DNA of 64,000 nucleotides from Gymnogyps californianus (Eukaryota > Chordata > Aves > Accipitriformes > Cathartidae). Below the pieces are notes generated by a model. The model was not told the origin of the DNA. It saw only the letters and a list, made by a program, of their open reading frames with translations, and did no database searches. The stretch's first letter is position 1; each line of letters opens with the position of its first letter. The stretch is from assembly GCF_018139145.2 (NCBI RefSeq), contig NC_059478.1:21731001-21795000 (forward strand). Direction: 5' to 3'. Below, one piece after another: positions 11,771 through 22,650 of the stretch. The position numbers were made by a program, and so were the translations under genes.

Positions 11771-14102
11771 AGCGTCTGCTGGGAAAGGTTGGATTCAGAA
11801 GGTCTAATATAACACAGAAGATTTCAGTGGAAATAGAGCCTTTAACTACATTCTGCTTGACTTCATCCAAAAGAAAGGGATGAGAGAAAAGATTAGAAAA
11901 GCTTTTCAGTACTTTCTTTCAGCAGTGGTGCTTTGGGAGGTGACAACAGCTACTGGTAATTCTTTCCATAATCTTTTCCCCAAAACAGCATTTAGAGTCC
12001 TCTTCAAAATTTGGCTCTGGATCTATGGCTTCATTATTTTTACAAAATACAAAGCCACCTCCCTTCTGTGCTCTTGGCTACAGATTAAATGTTTCAGTTC
12101 CCCAGAAACATCTCATTTAAAAAAAGCTGTTGCAAACCCAGGGAACTCTGTTCCACCTGATGCTATTGCTTCCTTGCACGTTAGAAAAATTCTGCCTTTG
12201 CCGTGCACCCCCACTCAAGCTTCTCCCCCCAGTGCCATGAAAAGTTCAATCATGTTTTTGTGACTGGCTTGTCTCTGGAGTGTCCCAAGAGAAAGAAAAG
12301 GCCACTAGCTCCACAGGCTACTAAAACTATTTTCTTTGCTATGAACCATCACTCCCCTGCCTCTGCTCCTCCTGCCACCTCTGGCACAATGGCTCTTTTC
12401 ATAGCACGGGCACGATTAAGAATTAACCATTAAAATCTGTTGCATGTCATCACAACATCAGGGAGTCGGTCTTGTAAAACATCGTGTTGGGTTTCCTTTA
12501 CCACAAAAACACCGAGAAATGAAGATTTTTCTCTGTAGAAAATTATCCGCTCCAAGCTTCTCAAACACTTATGCATTAATATTGTTTATTGGAGACAGCA
12601 GAATGAAGGCCTCATTCGCAACACACAGCAAGTTGATTACTTACATCAGTTGTTGTGATGGGGAAAAAAAAGTGCTTCATTTTCTTGGCACTGAGTATTG
12701 GCTGAGTTTATTCACACCTACTGAAATATAAACAGGCTTATGTTTACATTAGGTACTTTGGGGAAAACATCCTGCAGCCGGAACTCTGGAGCGCTTCAGG
12801 AATTTTAAATACAGCTATGATATTATACTCTAACTAAATAGGCTTTTCTATTCACTCTTCTCTTTGCAATCACATTTCACATGTGCATTGTACTCTCCAA
12901 AGGTTAAAATCCAGAGAGAAAATGCAGTATTTAACAAATTGGTGCTCATTTCCCCACACCCTTCATATCATTAAATTTCATCCTTTCCCAGGGTTCACTG
13001 TCGATGTAATTATAAGGCACTCAGGAGGTGAATGTTAGTTGGGGAACACAAGAATTCATCTTTTGAATTGTGTTGTATTTTGACAACTTAAATTAAACTG
13101 TTTTCATTCCCATTAAAGGAAATTCTGACTCCTTATGTAAAAGAGCTACTGAAAGAGCACCTCTGTCAGAAAGTGACGGTAAGGGGGTCAAGGTAACAAG
13201 GAATATGTGAGAGACGTAGAAGGAGAATCATATTGCAAAGACTTTAGGCTGCGATTTGGGGGAACACAGTCCCTGCCTTTGTCATGGAATTTCCCTACAT
13301 CAGGCGATTGCATCCTCTTACCATTGTCTCATCTCCATCTCATCCCCATCCGTTCCCCTTTACCTGGTCCTGCTTTTCTGTTTGAAAGGCAGGATCTTAA
13401 GCTTAGAGAGACTTTGTACAGCACCTAGCATAAAGAGGCTGCTTACTTGTTTATGTAGATTTTAGATACTATTTTCCTGTCAAGCTCTTAACAGATTTCA
13501 TAATCATATAAGCAAATATACTCCTAGGTGAGCTTATGACAGTATGTGGAGACTTTTTTGTAAAATGTAGAACAACTATCAACATACCACTAAGACCTGA
13601 CTGGTACGTACTGGACTCAAGTGGTCAATATGCTGCTGGGGAAAGAATTAAAATCTTTTCAATCCAGACAGAAACCAGCAAGAAAAATCACCATATTTGT
13701 TTAGGCAAATTGAAAGGAAGAGTGATGCAGAGTGACATGCTTAACTGCACATAAGGAACAATTAGCCAGGGCAGCAGAGAAATTGCTGAAAGAAATGTGG
13801 TAAGTAAATGAGAATTATTGAGACTGGTATATATTTTAATTTCTACTCTGAATATTTTAAAATATAAAGATGCAGCTTTAATCAATGTGGCAGTTTCAGT
13901 CTGACTATATTTTTTATCTGTTTTAAATTACTTCCCAAACTAATCAGTCTTTTGAGTGGACAGAGGGGATGTAGACCAGGGAAGAGGGTAGATACCTCCA
14001 CGTAGGCTTTACTTCAATTAAATCCATTCCTATAGAGAAAACGCACTAAAGAACTTCCTTAATTCCTCTGGTCTAAAGGTTCTCATTAGCTCTTCAGGCT
14101 TA

Positions 14103-14210
14103 ATCCAGGCTCTGACACTGACTTAAAATTTCAGCCTCAGTTTCCAAAGTGTTTTGAAGATTAGTTAATATCTGTAAATCACTTTACTTCAAACATATGA
14201 TATAAGGAAC
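14103..14210 (-). mobile_element. MIR/CORE-SINE relic
   Basis: On the plus strand the order is 'CTCTGACACTGACT', 'CAGCCTCAGTTTCC', 'GTTTTGAAGATTAGTTAATA' and 'TCTGTAAATCACTTTACTT'. This is the reverse-complement order of an amniote MIR-type SINE (CCTCAGTTTCC, then TTGTGAGGATTAATTAAT, then TGTAAAGCACTTTG). The segment that normally separates the second and third blocks is largely deleted. Confidence 0.6.
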
Positions 14211-14290
14211 CTTACTATAGGTCTATTTCACTAACACACATTTCTGAAATATGATGAAAACTTTAGAATGGTATCCATTCAAGATAAGTT

Positions 14291-14315
14291 TATACATATA
14301 TATGTATATATACAT
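14291..14315. repeat. TA-rich perfect palindromes
   Basis: TATACATATATATGTATA at 14,291-14,308 equals its own reverse complement. It overlaps a second palindrome, ATGTATATATACAT, at 14,302-14,315. These are short and could extrude a cruciform, but they are common in AT-rich DNA. Confidence 0.85.
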
Positions 14316-14440
14316 AAGAAAAGATTCGTAAACACATGACTTGAGATGTGTCTAAACAAGATTTGTCCTTTTTTTGTAAAAGATATTTGCTTATATACAC
14401 AAGAACACGTTTTGTTGCCCTATATCATAATAGAGCATGC

Positions 14441-14489
14441 TTTTTTTCCCCCTTTTTTTTTTCCTTTTTTTTTCCTTTTTTTTTTCCTT
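14441..14489. repeat. Polypyrimidine tract (T/C only, 49 bp)
   Basis: A 49-bp stretch containing only T and C, made of T runs of 7 to 10 interrupted by CC or CCCCC blocks. It gives phenylalanine-rich artefact frames on the plus strand. It could serve as a polypyrimidine tract, but no acceptor AG with a plausible exon follows. Confidence 0.9.
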
Positions 14490-16049
14490 GGAAGTCCTTT
14501 TTGGAAAGTAAAATTTCTGTTGAGGGGCATAGATGATGGCCAGCTGTAAAACAGCAAGAAACTGGCAGGAAAGTGAAGGCCATGAGAGACACTTGCTCTT
14601 TTTAAAAGTTTTTACTAATCATTAGAGTAACTTACAATTTATCAGCAAGTTCTCTAAGGAAGGACAAATCCTCCCAGCCTTTTAATCAGCCAGGTGGATG
14701 GTCGCAAGAAAACAACTTTCTCGTATGTGAAATTCTGTGTGTGTCTCTGCTTGTGCATGTATGTTTTTGTCTCCCAGACAAACATTTATTGATTCCATTT
14801 AATCCCTGAGTTGCAAAGTTGTTACTTTTGAAAATCGCCAGTGGACAGCTTCATTTGCAAACTGTGGGTTCTGGGAACCGAGTGCATTATAGCAAATAGC
14901 AACTCTACAAGTTTTTATCTGTCTTGTCCCCTAGAAAGGAGAATTTTCACATGATAGCCAAGGAGGCTATTTTGCTTTCATAGGTAATGTCACACTTTAC
15001 AGCAATGAGGAAGAAAGCCAGCATTCTCCTAAAATCTTGGTCTTCCCCTCTCATGATGTTTGAAATTGTGATAATATAAAAAAAAAAATGTTATAATCAC
15101 TGTGGGCCATGCTGTAGACCTATTTCTCTGCTCAAAACATTCTCAAACAAGGAATTCCACTGAAATAAATAGGATTACTTGGATGAATAACTTCTCTCTA
15201 AGGACATTATCATCTCTTCCCAGGAAACAACAAATATTTTACTTAGAACTGATCAAATTTTTTAATGTCAACATGACCTATATGGAAACAGAACCTGTTA
15301 TTTAAACTGTGCCCAGTCATGATGGTGTGGAGTTCAAAGTCACTAGTTAAATGAGCAAGAGGGAATGATAGAAAGGAGGAGTATGTCTGACCAAATAATC
15401 TCAGGATTTACATAGCCACCATTGCTAATGCAATGGTTGGTTTCACTAAAGCAAACGATGAACATAGTGGCAAGAATGCAGAAAAAATGTTTGGAGCTTT
15501 CCATGAAACATTTTTCAATAGACTTTTGGTCTTTCTTGAAGATGGTAGAAAAACTACAGACCTCTTTCTTGAAAAAGTCCATTTATTTTCACTGGGACCT
15601 TGAAAATCTCTGGGTTTGGCAAAGTTGGGAGCATTAATGTTAATGAGATGTCTGGGAAGTTTTAAACTGAGTAGTTAGGCAGTTAGGCTGCAAATTATTA
15701 AAAAGAAAAACAGTGGTCAGTGCATAACAGCTTTTCAAATACAGTGGAGCTGAAATAATAATAAAAATAGTGAGAAATATAGACAGGTGTTTCACATTAA
15801 TTAGGCTTCTCTGATTCTATAACAAGAGTAATTTTTGTAAACAAATTCATTTTTAAATAAATAGGATAAGATAACAGCATGAAATAGCATACAGCTAACT
15901 AGCTGTAGCAGATAGCAAGTAAAACTTTGTTTAGAAGTATCCTGCAGGACATAAGGGAGAACAATTAAGCTGAAAATCAGATTTCTGTGTAAACAATGTT
16001 TCATTCTTTTGGTATAAACAAACTGGGAGGCGACAGAGCCAGCAATGGC
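14490..16049. other. Non-coding sequence, no gene seen
   Basis: This is unique sequence. At 15,135-15,185 there is a decayed match to a widespread amniote inverted-repeat family whose hallmark is a 'CACTGAAATCAATGGGACTAC'-like string; here it reads 'CCACTGAAATAAATAGGATT'. No exon or RNA was recognised. Confidence 0.55.
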
Positions 16050-16117
16050 TGTGCGAATGTGAATGCACACGTGTATATGTGTGTGTACATGTGTACACGC
16101 ATGTGAGTGTACGTGCA
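16050..16117. repeat. Degenerate (TG)n/(CA)n microsatellite
   Basis: Imperfect alternating purine-pyrimidine sequence of TG, TA, CA and CG steps, including GTGTGTGTACATGTGTACAC. It produces histidine/cysteine-rich open frames on both strands, including the longest frame of the window (145 codons, 16,063-16,497), none of which is credible. Alternating purine-pyrimidine DNA of this kind can adopt Z-DNA. Confidence 0.85.
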
Positions 16118-16719
16118 TCTTTTCTCTTTTTCTCCTTGTCCATTATCTTGGTGGAAATGAATACCATCATTTTTTGCTCCTTTTTACAAGGAATTTAATT
16201 TTCACTTCTTCCATCTGCAATATGTATCAGAGTATGTCTAGACATATATACATTCATCATCATCATGCACTGACATCAGAGACAGGAAACATCCAGGTAA
16301 GTAAGTCTTTAAGTTTTTTTCAAATCCAGTCAGCCTGGTTCAATAGTGCACAAGGTTACAGGCAAACATGCCTGACTCGGGTTTATGCTGTCTATAATCT
16401 ATCTAGAAGGTGTAATTGTCCTTCTATGACCGTAGCTTGTGCCAGTGGACTTGGAAATCCTGGGATATTTCTTGGGCACGCGACACCATCCCTGTAGTCT
16501 CCCCCACCGCTTGGCAGGAGTTAGTCCTCTTCCATTAGCTGGCTGTTTTCTCAAGATCAAAGCACTGTGTAATGAACTGCACTTTACTCTCTGTGTTTCA
16601 AGTTTTTCCTGTGCTTCCATTTTGTACTTTTGGCATGTACATGTCATGCAGGTGTAACAACGTTTAAAGGGGCATGCGAAGCCAATATTTCAGCGTTAAC
16701 ATCAGTAAGGACCTACTGC

Positions 16720-16870
16720 AGCAGAGAGGGTGTGCACTGCCCTGGCAGCTCCGTCACCTGGCACGGCGGCCCAGTGGCCCCGGCGGCCAGGGCTTCGCCA
16801 GCGCAGGAGCAGGCAGCCAGCCATTGCAGCAGATGGGGAGAAGAGGAGGCAGCCAAAAGACGAGACACGT
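16720..16870. other. Isolated GC-rich, CpG-containing patch
   Basis: About 150 bp rich in G+C with roughly nine CpG sites (for example GGCACGGCGGCC and CCCCGGCGGCC), set in AT-rich surroundings. It is open in several frames on both strands, as expected of GC-rich DNA, and the encoded peptides match no family I know. Possible explanations are a non-coding exon, a tiny CpG island, or the remnant of a GC-rich transposon 5' region. The sequence does not decide. Confidence 0.35.
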
Positions 16871-17088
16871 ATGAATGCAACTACTGAAATGTACCTCTCA
16901 GCTGAATTTCGAAATATCGATCTGTCTCTCTTAATCTTATAGCCCAATATAGCTAAACAGCATAGACAGTTTGTATCTGTAGAAATCAATGCTCCAAATG
17001 CATTTCCATTTTTCGTATCAATAAAGCGTAAAATCTTGTTTTATCTGAAATTAGCGGGTTCTAGAAAGAGCTACAGGCAGTTGGTGTT

Positions 17089-17127
17089 ATCATATAAACA
17101 TATATCATATAAACATATATAAACATG
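17089..17127. repeat. 15-bp tandem repeat
   Basis: The unit ATCATATAAACATAT occurs twice exactly, at 17,089-17,103 and 17,104-17,118. A partial third copy (ATAAACAT) follows. Confidence 0.9.
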
Positions 17128-18703
17128 ACAGATTTAAGAAAGAGTGCAGGTATAAAATAAAATAAGGCTCAAAACCCCCCCACCTTTTATTTGTATTTAA
17201 GGGAATCATGCTTTTTGCAACATTAATTAAACCCAGTGTACCTTAAGGAATGCCATCTATAAATTATAGAAAACAAAGTGGCAAACATTTCATGTCATTA
17301 TATGAACCATTGACAAGCTTCATGGTAAAAACTTTTTGTCACCTCTGTTGAAAAAGCTGAGGGAAAGAAGAAATAGAAAACAGTTGGCAATGATCTCTGA
17401 GGATAACTGAAGGCATGAAAAAAATCTCTGAAGAGAGTAAAAAAATAGGACTGTTTATTTTAGAGAAAAGATAAATACAAGGAGGCCAGATAAAGCTTTA
17501 TAAAATAATATATGACATAGAAGGCAGAGAGTGGAATATTCAGCTCTGGCTTTCTCTTATTACACAGACAAAGGGATATTCAGTTAAAAGATGAAATTTA
17601 AAGCTGAGGAATGAAAATATTTGTCTCCACAACGAAGAAGAATTATACCATGGAACTCTTTGCCAAAAGGCAGCATTGGTTTTAGCAGGATTAAAAACAA
17701 ATAAAAAAAAATCATATGGATGGTGAGAGTATCCAAAGTGATAGTGCTGAGGTGTAAATCATATATAAGTCTCATATCAAACGCATTGCGTTGGAGGGGA
17801 GAGAGCAGAAGAAAAGCCCTTCTTTTGGGTAACGCATCCTGAAAATGCCTTCTTTACAGAGTCTTTCTCTGAAATAGCAGACACTTGCCATACAAAGTCT
17901 GTGGGAGTGAATGAGATACCAGCTGGATTCAACATATTAATTCTGTAATAATAAGCAGAAATAATAAAGGTTAAAATCACTTTCTGCATTATTTTTCAGT
18001 GTTTTCACTTTTAAGTAATAAGTAAGTATTAAAAAAAGAATAACAGGTGTTGTTTCACTTAGCTGATGTCATAGACTCTCATCGGGAGATAAGTGGCACA
18101 ATAACAGTGGAGGAAATTCAAGATAAGTGCCACAGTTTCACACTTGGACATAGGCACTGTTTCATGAAATGGGCTGTTTGCCAAAAAATATAAGTGGTAG
18201 TGATGGTGGTGAGGAGCCAGAAGAGGGTGGTGGCTGGGAGGCAATGTCTGAGCTGTAAGCAATCCCCACATTTACTGTACTTAATGGTATGAGTCAAAGA
18301 CTCACTCCATCATCAAACTCCTATGGAGAAGCATCATCACTACAGCTGCTTAGGTACTAAGGATAAAAGTATCCAAACTAGAGAGCTGAGATGGGCATTT
18401 AGCGGTTTTAATAATTGAAATTTAGATAACAAATGGGAAAAAAAGAAGAGTGGAATACGTATTAAGAAGATTTCATATTCTTTTTTGGAACTGTTTCTTT
18501 AAAATTTAAAATAGTTGCTTCAATAAAGATAATTGCAGGCTACTGCTGGCTGTGTGTAGCCCCCCTCCCCACCCCAGTGAGAACTGTTGCACATCTATCT
18601 ATCTTGGGTTTCACATCTGCCTTTCATCTCAGCAGACTTTGACTTTGCATGACATTATGACACAGAGGTGAATACAGATGCTTATCTCTGTGCCCCGTTT
18701 CAG

Positions 18704-18817
18704 GTTGTCTTCCTGCAGTTCTTGTACCTGTGGCACAGTTTCGCAAGGGACTTGGAGTCTGGATTACAGAGATGCTGAAGGAGGAGGAAGGGCCTTAAGT
18801 GTATGTTTACCGATGAG
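18704..18817 (+). other. Possible non-coding or unrecognised exon with consensus splice sites
   Basis: A pyrimidine-rich tract ending CCCCGTTTCAG (to 18,703) looks like a splice acceptor. GAG followed by GTAAGA at 18,818 is a near-perfect splice donor. The interval is 114 bp, divisible by three, and one frame (starting one base in) stays open to the donor. The peptide is unrecognised and rich in S, C and G. Consensus sites arise by chance in long introns, so this may be a pseudo-exon or an lncRNA exon. Confidence 0.2.
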
Positions 18818-19520
18818 GTAAGAAGAGTGTTAGATCTTGCTGCAGCCCGACATGCATCACCAACAAGAGCAGCCCACCTGTCAAGGTGACCTGCTGGAGC
18901 TGCAGCTGTGCAGCCCCAGCTCCTCTCCACTTTGTCTCCCTGTTAGCACGGGGCTGCTGCTGTTGCCGGCAGCTCATGAATACAGCTCTTTTTATCTTGA
19001 GTTCATCAAGCCCTCACAGCTGCTTTCACAGTATGTTCAAATTTGATGTGAATGTTGTGTGTAACTCTAGAGCCATGATCACACACTAATATGCTAATAG
19101 GATTAGCATTACAGTTCTTGGGGAAGAAAATTAGATCTTTAGATAAGAGGTTTCTTCTACTTTGAAGGTTTTGAGCTCTGTACCCCAACAATGCTGTAGC
19201 TGGGCGTGGGGGGAAACCTATCTCTTTCTCGCCATCTTTCTCTCTCTGTTTGCATGTTGTCCAATGGTGTTTGAAGGCTTTCCTTCCATTTATTTCACAG
19301 CTTTGCCAAGCGGCGTTATGGTATTATTATCCTTCCATCAGTATAAGGGGAAGCTAAGGAAGAAGGCAAATGGTTTATGAGAATTAATGTTAGCACTATC
19401 CCAGTGTTGTTGCTGATACTACAGCGCTACCATGCTTGTGGCCACAGACTGCGTAGCTGACAAGGTAACTTGAGTTCAGGAGACTGGCCAGTACTTTGGA
19501 GGGTGTTTATGGCTGCTCCA
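18818..19520. other. Non-coding sequence, locally GC-rich
   Basis: A moderately GC-rich stretch at about 18,838-18,985 carries several CAGCTG/CTGCAG sites. The rest is ordinary sequence up to the CR1. Short frames on both strands are unrecognised. Confidence 0.5.
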
Positions 19521-19712
19521 CACAGAATTATAGAATCATAGAACGGTTTGGGTTGGAAGAGACCTTAAAGATCATCTAGTTCCAACCCCCCTGCCGTGGG
19601 CAGGGACACCTTCCACTAGACCAGGTTGCTCAAAGCCCCATCCAACCTGGCCTTGAACACTTCCAGGGAGGGGGCATCTACAACCTCTCTGGGCAACCTG
19701 TTCCAGCTCAGA
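19521..19712 (-). mobile_element. CR1 LINE retrotransposon, 3' fragment
   Basis: The minus strand carries the 3' end of a chicken-repeat-1 element. It includes the end of ORF2, whose translation contains PREVVDAPSLEVF followed by K-A-R-L-D, a typical CR1 C-terminus. After the stop comes the conserved 3' UTR (AGTGGAAGGTGTCCCTGCCC, then GGTTGGAACTAGATGATC and CTTCCAACCC). It ends with about three ATTCTATG-like octamers, here ATTCTATG, ATTCTATA and ATTCTGTG. CR1 copies are usually 5'-truncated like this one (about 190 bp) because reverse transcription stops early. The element lacks endonuclease and reverse transcriptase and is inactive. Its fairly low divergence from the avian consensus suggests insertion within bird evolution. 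It is the strongest taxonomic marker here. Confidence 0.95.
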
Positions 19713-20397
19713 TTTTTTTTATATTTTGCTATACATATCACCATGCCATACAGAACTGCTTTCATTTGGAAAAGATATACCTGGTGGCACATGTGTACTA
19801 GTGAGGTATAAATAATAATTTTCAAGGCTGTCTTGCAGTGGTATTTTGCCTGAATTTCTTTCAGTGAAAACCAAGATTATCCTCAACTTTCCCAGTGTCC
19901 CTGAATTCAAGGAACCATGACCATGGCATCCAAAGGAACTCCCCATTCTCTCATCTCTTTCTGTGCATGTTTAGTGGAGAAACTTGCTAAATTAATTCTA
20001 CTGGATGCTTCTCTACTCCCAGGTGGGGAAAGAAGTTCAAAAAATGTGTTGATTCCCAGCTCAGGTCAAAGAACATGTCGGTCATTGGGGCTGAAAGCAA
20101 GACACATGCACGCAATACTGAAATGATGAATAATGTTCTCAGTTGTGGCTGGTTACAGTATGGTATTACTTTTTTTTCAGAATCAACCATTAAAAATATG
20201 TCAACAGGACAGAAAGAAAAAAGTAAAATTCACCTATAAATGTTTATTGCCTAAAAAGTTAGAAAGAGAGATGGGGAGCTTTGACAGCTATCTAAAATTG
20301 CTCGTTATCCTTAGTTAATGTAGCAGAGGGAAATGGGAAGATTTGGACAAAATGTTCTTTCTTAAGTGATACTTCTCTTAGGACAAAGAAACACTGG

Positions 20398-20428
20398 AAA
20401 AAAAAAAAAGAGAAAATAAAAAGAAAAG
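20398..20428. repeat. A-rich low-complexity tract
   Basis: A run of 12 A followed by GAGAAAATAAAAAGAAAAG; low complexity with no retroposon body identified. Confidence 0.85.
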
Positions 20429-21743
20429 TTATTTTAGTTTTAAATGAATCCAGCTGAAAATATTGACATATCATGCCCGTCACTGTTTTTTAGGCAAAAA
20501 TTTCTTTCAGGGTTATATAACTACAGTTTGTAACTAGGAAACCATCATCTGGCTTGGTCCTCCGCTGCTTCCCAGTCAGCCTGTCATATCCTTGCCACAG
20601 CCTCACTTACAGTACCCATATTATTTTGAAACATTTACTGGTTCAAAGGGTAGTTCATAGGTACAGGAAAAAATGTTCCAACTGCAGAAATACTCTTAGT
20701 GAGATGACAATGTACTATTTATTGTCTGGCAAGCAAGTAGTGGAAGGAACAAATAAATACCAGAACAGACAACTGTAAACAGAACACTTTAAAGCAGTCC
20801 AACAATGTTTTATATTAAATCATCCATTAAAACTTCCACCCAGACAAGATGAATCTCTGTTTTGGAGGACTGCATGAAATAACATATTAGAAGATGCAAG
20901 TGTGTTTGTGATTTCTCTGAGTTTCACGATTGAGAAAGTAATTCTGAAATAATCCTGTACAGAAAACATAAAATACTACTAGGCATCTGCATACATATAC
21001 ACATGACTTTCAGAGACAGGGAAAATCTACTAAAATGGTCAGACCTATCTCCTATTATCCTGTTATTTTTCAACAACTTTCCAAGCTAGCCAATATAATG
21101 TTCCTAATATTTAATATGATTCTACCTTCATTTATGGCTCCCTGGTAGATTTGCACTCCACTTTAAATGAGCTCTTCCTAAGAGACAGACTCAAAAGGAT
21201 TATATTTATGCACACAAGGCTTGAAATAAGACATATCCTAACCTTTAATTATGAATCACTACCACGGTTTCTGAAAAGCAGCTGAAATCCTAGTGATGTT
21301 TTAAGAAGGTAAAATCCTGAGGTTTATTTAAGAGAGTTCTGTTACTTTAAATGTCATATACTGAAAGCCCTTGTTAATAAAGACTGGCACAGGTCACACT
21401 GTCAAGGATAAACAATCATTCCTAAATCCTTTGTTTCAGGCTACAGTGAAACCTAATCCCCATGGTGTTCTTGCCTGGCCATGCATGCATGTAGATATGC
21501 ACCACTTTTATAGTACTAGTGCTTTCTTTCAAGCACGTTGCTCCTGACTGCAAGGCATTTGATTTCTGGTAATTAATCAGCTCATCATACATGCTGTGTT
21601 TCTCCCTCAGGCCCAACTCAAGTTAGTGATCCAAATCTGGCCTCAGGAAAAAAGAAACCATTTATGTTCTTAGTGCACAGAATGAAACCCTGATAAACAG
21701 TGCTTGGCTAAACATTGAATTCAGATGGCATTATTTTTTTTTT

Positions 21744-21816
21744 ACAAGCTATAAGTCTAAGTTTGGAGGTTTGTTTTTTTGCAAGCTGTAAGTTTTTTTC
21801 TTTGTGAGCTCTGAGT
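21744..21816. repeat. Three diverged copies of a 13-bp AGCT-containing motif
   Basis: ACAAGCTATAAGT (21,744), GCAAGCTGTAAGT (21,781) and GTGAGCTCTGAGT (21,804), each preceded by a T-rich run, suggest an old local duplication. Spacings are 37 and 23 bp, so it is not a regular tandem array. Confidence 0.5.
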
Positions 21817-22514
21817 CTGTTTCCCCTGTCTGCCCCTTTAGAATGGCAAAAAACCCCAGACCACCAAATGTGCCCCTAAATGAGACATCAAGATCACTGT
21901 ATTATTTTTGAGGTTTTGTGCTTTAGCATCTGAACTCATTGCCTGAAATATTAGCGTTCATTTTTTAAACAACACTTTGTCACATGTTTATCTGTCATCC
22001 TTTATCTTTGTGTTCTTTTATGTTTGGCTTGTCTGTATAATAACCTGGTTACTGCTAATTTTATCAGATCCAGGAAACAACTTCAGCTTGTGTTGGTAAT
22101 TCTTCATGTCCAGAGATGTGGCAACTCTCATTCTTTCCAATTATGTACCAGTTAGCCTTAACTGCTGTTTGAGGAGTCATGCATTGTTCCTAAGGATCCA
22201 CAAGAGCATTAGAAAACTTAGCAGGCAGACTCTCACTTTTTATTTCTTATGATTAAAATAATAACCTGTATGCCTACAAAGGCACTGTGCTCAGCTAGTG
22301 AAGACTACTGGCTCCTGCCTCTCCCATCAGCTCATGGATTGTGGTAGTGCTCCTTGTTCTGCTAATGCATAAGGATTTTGAGTACTTGCTTCCTGCAGTG
22401 ATGAGACATACAGCCCTGCCAGCATTATTTCCAGGCTATATTTTTTTGGCACAAACTAAGCTCTTTATGCCGGTTGTTTTCCCTATGGCAAAGGCAAGAA
22501 ACCGAAAGGAATTA

Positions 22515-22650
22515 TTTCACCTAATAGCTCCTTGCCTCACAGGGCTGTTGTGAGACTTAATTAATTAATGTTTGTAAAGTGCTTTGAGAGCCTGGGATAA
22601 AAAGGTGCTATATAAGCACTGATACAAGTACAAAATATTGTTATTATTAA
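22515..22650 (-). mobile_element. MIR-type CORE-SINE, well preserved 3' part
   Basis: On the plus strand 'CCTCACAGGGCTGTTGTGAG' is followed by ACTTAATTAATTAATG, 'TTTGTAAAGTGCTTTGAGAG', 'GGTGCTATATAAGCACT' and an ATTGTTATTATTA end. This is the order of an amniote MIR-type SINE read in reverse complement. It is the clearest of the SINE relics in this window. The subfamily needs a library comparison. Confidence 0.75.

Larger units (their letters stand above)
8516..14102. other. Non-coding sequence with microsatellites, no gene seen
   Basis: The stretch holds the (TTA)n tract near 10,078, an AT-rich block at 10,561-10,860 and the (AAAAG)n tract near 11,736. A 128-codon ATG frame at 11,880-12,263 is the longest here. 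It encodes no recognisable domain and has no splice or promoter support. The region at 13,395-13,450 has a weak CORE-SINE-like string (TTTGTACAGCACCTAGCA) that may be another SINE relic. Confidence 0.6.
16118..18703. other. Non-coding sequence with one GC-rich patch
   Basis: Apart from the GC-rich patch at 16,720-16,870 and a short tandem repeat at 17,089, this is ordinary AT-rich unique sequence. A poly(A)-signal hexamer AATAAA occurs near 17,021, about 150 bp after the patch, but AATAAA is frequent in this window. No domain-bearing frame was found. Confidence 0.55.
19713..22514. other. Non-coding sequence, no gene seen
   Basis: Unique sequence with an A-rich tract at 20,398-20,428 and a small set of T-rich, AGCT-containing repeats at 21,744-21,816. 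No exon or RNA gene was recognised. Confidence 0.65.

Noticed and set aside
11880..12263. 128-codon ATG frame, partly hydrophobic
   Set aside because: No family recognised, no promoter or splice evidence; a frame of this length is expected by chance in 64 kb.
16063..16497. Longest open frame of the window (145 codons, ATG start)
   Set aside because: It begins inside a TG/CA microsatellite, which also opens frames on the other strand; the remainder has no recognisable domain.
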